Shown here: positions 23,610 to 25,110 of the stretch, one piece after another
How positions within the stretch are numbered: the first letter of the stretch is position 1
Layout of the letters: each line of letters begins with the position of its first letter
Source of the DNA: a virus
Virus record (IMG/VR): IMGVR_UViG_3300023108_001185
Coordinates: 1-25,110 of that record
Length of the DNA stretch: 25,110 nucleotides
Strand: one strand, 5' to 3'
The notes under the pieces: generated by a model
The model's database searches: none
What the model saw: only the letters and a program-made list of their open reading frames with translations
What the model was told of the DNA's origin: nothing
Position numbers and translations under genes: made by a program

Positions 23610-24206
23610 ATGAGTGAAACAAAGTCTGGTGTTGAACCGGTAGTCGATGGTGTTTTTACAAGACCCGTAGGTAATGTATATGATTTTTATTTAAATGGAA
23701 ACATTGAAGGACCAGAAGAATATGTTTCATGGAATCACATTATACGAACTGCTACACAAGGGGACGTAATCTATTTACATATAAACTGTTACGGTGGTGA
23801 TGTTATGACAGCCGTTCAGTTAATGAGAGTTATGGCAGAATCACAGGCCCAAATCGTTGCTTCAGTAGAAGGTGCTTGTATGTCTGCCGCCACATTCTTG
23901 TTTCTCATTGCCGATAGTTTTGAGATTAGTGAGCATAGTATGTTCATGTTCCATAACTATTCAGGCTTTTCATTCGGTAAAGGGAATGAAATGAGAGAAC
24001 AAATCAACCACGAGGATAAGTGGAGTAAGCATCTGTTAGAATCTATTTACAAGGATTTCTTTACTGATGCTGAGATTGAGGAGATAGCAAATGGCCGTGA
24101 CTTCTGGATGGCCCCTGAGGAAGTCCAAAAGAGACTTGAGGCCAGACAAAAGATATATGAAAAAGAAGCGGCCAAGCCTAAACGAGCGGCCAGAAAAAAG
24201 TCTTGA
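23610..24206 (+). CDS. ClpP-like serine protease
   Basis: This 198-residue protein has the ClpP/crotonase fold pattern: VIYLHINCYGGDVMTAVQL, then GACMSAATFLFLIAD with nucleophile Ser92, MFMFHNYSG with His115 and NGRDFWMAPEEV with Asp164. These form a complete Ser-His-Asp triad. Length equals cellular ClpP (about 200). The C-terminus is basic (KPKRAARKKS). AGGAG overlaps the previous stop, giving a good ribosome site. It could act with host Clp ATPases or in head processing. The family occurs in marine T4-like phages. Confidence 0.9.
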   Translation: MSETKSGVEPVVDGVFTRPVGNVYDFYLNGNIEGPEEYVSWNHIIRTATQGDVIYLHINCYGGDVMTAVQLMRVMAESQAQIVASVEGACMSAATFLFLIADSFEISEHSMFMFHNYSGFSFGKGNEMREQINHEDKWSKHLLESIYKDFFTDAEIEEIANGRDFWMAPEEVQKRLEARQKIYEKEAAKPKRAARKKS

Positions 24207-24211
24207 CATTG

Positions 24212-24219
24212 TATAAATA
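24212..24219 (+). promoter_or_regulatory. T4-type late promoter box upstream of the glycine-zipper gene
   Basis: TATAAATA starts five bases after the ClpP-like stop and 38 bases before the next start. A TTGACA at 24203-24208 overlaps the stop region, with a weak TAAGAAT at 24225-24231, so host-polymerase transcription is also possible. Confidence 0.7.
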
Positions 24220-24256
24220 ATGTGTAAGAATATAAGAACAATATAAGGAGATACTT

Positions 24257-24652
24257 ATGAAAAAGTTTTTATGTGCTACAACATTTTTTCTGGTTGGTTT
24301 TGTTTCAGGCGGAACTTATGGCCAAGAAGTCGTGGAGTTTGTTAGCTCTGAACCTAACATGGTTTATGAGATTGTAGATGTATGCACTACAAGGCAGGTA
24401 GTAAAGAATCGTAATGACATTAATATTATAGGTGCTATTGCAGGCGGCATTATAGGCAATCAAGTAGGCGGTGGCAACGGCAAGACAGCGGCCACAGCAC
24501 TTGGCGCTGTCCTAGGCTCCCGTGTAGCTACAGATGTTAGCCCACGTATTGTTGAGGAAGTAAACTGTTTCCCTGAAACCCGTCAGATTCAGCGCGGTGA
24601 GAAGGTCACTTTTCGTTACAAAGGCAAGCTAATCACGCAAGTTATTGATTAA
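24257..24652 (+). CDS. Exported glycine-zipper (17 kDa antigen/SlyB-like) envelope protein
   Basis: This 131-residue protein has a signal peptide (MKKFLCATTFFLVGFVSGG). A glycine-zipper 2TM segment lies at about 58-92: IIGAIAGGIIGNQVGGG, then TAATALGAVLGSRVA. The C-terminus ends in VTFRYKGKLIT, like bacterial outer-membrane glycine-zipper proteins. There is no lipobox, since Cys6 lies too early without the usual context. Cys43 and Cys104 flank the zipper and may form a disulphide. Such a protein would insert into the host envelope. It may act in lysis, envelope remodelling or exclusion of other phages, which is inference. AAGGAG precedes the start. Confidence 0.85.
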   Translation: MKKFLCATTFFLVGFVSGGTYGQEVVEFVSSEPNMVYEIVDVCTTRQVVKNRNDINIIGAIAGGIIGNQVGGGNGKTAATALGAVLGSRVATDVSPRIVEEVNCFPETRQIQRGEKVTFRYKGKLITQVID

Positions 24653-24664
24653 TAACGAAAAATA

Positions 24665-24717
24665 AAAGCCCTTATATTTCAAGCACTTACTGTAAGTCAT
24701 TGATTTATAAGGGCTTT
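24665..24717. terminator. Long hairpin, probable terminator
   Basis: AAAGCCCTTATA (24665-24676) pairs perfectly with TATAAGGGCTTT (24706-24717), with a nested ACTTAC/GTAAGT pair at 24685-24697. On the + strand only TTT follows the GC part, so termination would be modest. On the - strand the stem is followed by a T-rich run (TTTTATTTTT), which fits a stronger terminator. It separates the glycine-zipper gene from the next promoter. Confidence 0.7.
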
Positions 24718-24723
24718 AATGTC

Positions 24724-24751
24724 TTGACTTTTCCTGAAATTCGTGTATAAT
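24724..24751 (+). promoter_or_regulatory. Sigma70 promoter for the metallopeptidase gene
   Basis: TTGACT (24724-24729), a 16-base spacer and TATAAT (24746-24751) form a strong host-type promoter just after the hairpin. The start codon is at 24796, with TGAGGT at 24781-24786 as the ribosome site. Confidence 0.8.
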
Positions 24752-24795
24752 ATAGCATATAAACAATGAGAAAACGGATGTGAGGTCCACTTATC

Positions 24796-25110
24796 ATGCA
24801 AATTCAACAAAAATCACTACTCGCTAAACTACTGTCAACCGAAAACATTACAGTAGAAGTCAAAGCAAGCCTGCCTACAGCAGCGTTTGATCCAATGTCC
24901 CGCACTATGTATATCCCTAAGTGGAAAGATATGCCTACTTGTATGCAGGACCTTCTTATCGGTCACGAGGTAGGCCACGTCCACGAGACTCCAGCAGAAG
25001 GCTGGCACGATGCTGTTTGTGAGGACAAGACACTTAAAGGCTTCCTCAATGTTATCGAGGACGCACGTATCGAGCGAGCAGTCAAGACACGTTATCCCGG
25101 TCTTGTCCGT
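24796..25110 (+). CDS. HExxH metallopeptidase-like protein, N-terminal part (VWA/CobT-like candidate)
   Basis: The frame is open from ATG 24796 to the window edge (105 codons). DLLIGHEVGHVHETP carries the zinc motif HEVGH, and NVIEDARIERAVKTRYPG downstream supplies Glu/Asp residues for a third ligand. This 'ED.RIE......PG' pattern is typical of phage and bacterial proteins that join a metallopeptidase-like domain to a C-terminal von Willebrand A domain, often annotated as CobT-like. They usually accompany a MoxR/CobS-type AAA ATPase, which is not visible here. The C-terminal part lies outside the window. Confidence 0.75.
   Translation, partial: MQIQQKSLLAKLLSTENITVEVKASLPTAAFDPMSRTMYIPKWKDMPTCMQDLLIGHEVGHVHETPAEGWHDAVCEDKTLKGFLNVIEDARIERAVKTRYPGLVR

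Noticed and set aside
1-25110. CRISPR array, insertion sequence, attachment site or integrase
   Set aside because: No regularly spaced direct repeats, transposase-like frame or flanking duplications were seen on either strand.

Overview
The window is a piece of a large T4-like phage genome (tailed myovirus), most likely marine. All supported genes lie on the + strand and are tightly packed, mostly with 1-23 nt overlaps. The backbone order is a probable portal end, then gp21, gp22, gp23, a tail-tube-like protein, uvsY, uvsW, gp55, dsbA, gp47 and gp46. This order is typical of marine T4-like phages (cyanophage and pelagiphage relatives). T4-type late promoter boxes (TATAAATA) occur at 1423, 2643, 4031, 7008, 7611 and 24212, and the phage encodes the gp55 late sigma factor and a DsbA-like protein that would serve them. 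The host cannot be fixed from this window: there are no tRNAs and no photosynthesis genes.

Layout. (1) 1-3954: head assembly module (portal tail end, two small proteins, gp21 protease, gp22 scaffold, gp23 capsid), closed by a strong intrinsic terminator at 3986. (2) 4031-6587: an accessory unit with its own late promoter, carrying two tandem overlapping genes for exported proteins. Each joins a c-type haem motif (CxxCH) to a PHM-like type II copper monooxygenase core with all six copper ligand positions recognisable. (3) 6588-7039: a non-coding stretch with a 94-nt, 30-bp hairpin, a near-consensus sigma70 promoter, a second hairpin, a 44-aa membrane ORF and a late promoter. (4) 7040-9967: tail-tube-like protein, UvsY, UvsW and a small Sm-like candidate. 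(5) 10032-24206: one long operon starting at a perfect sigma70 promoter, carrying gp55, queE, a phosphoribosyltransferase, folE, a DexA-like exonuclease, a DpdA-like transglycosylase, a 2OG-oxygenase-like protein, small phage proteins, a glycosyltransferase, galE, queD, gp47, an SGNH hydrolase-like gene, gp46, peptide deformylase and a ClpP-like protease. (6) 24212-25110: a glycine-zipper envelope protein, a long hairpin, a sigma70 promoter and the start of an HExxH metallopeptidase.

How the parts work together. FolE, QueD and QueE make 7-carboxy-7-deazaguanine from GTP, and the DpdA-like enzyme would exchange a deazaguanine base into phage DNA. QueC is not seen, so the modified base may be the carboxy form, or QueC may come from the host or another part of the genome. 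UvsY, UvsW, gp46, gp47 and the exonuclease form the recombination and replication-repair set. Gp55 and DsbA drive late genes. The strongest candidate for a new system is the pair of phage-encoded, exported haem-copper monooxygenase-like proteins placed behind the major capsid gene under a late promoter, followed by a highly structured RNA element.
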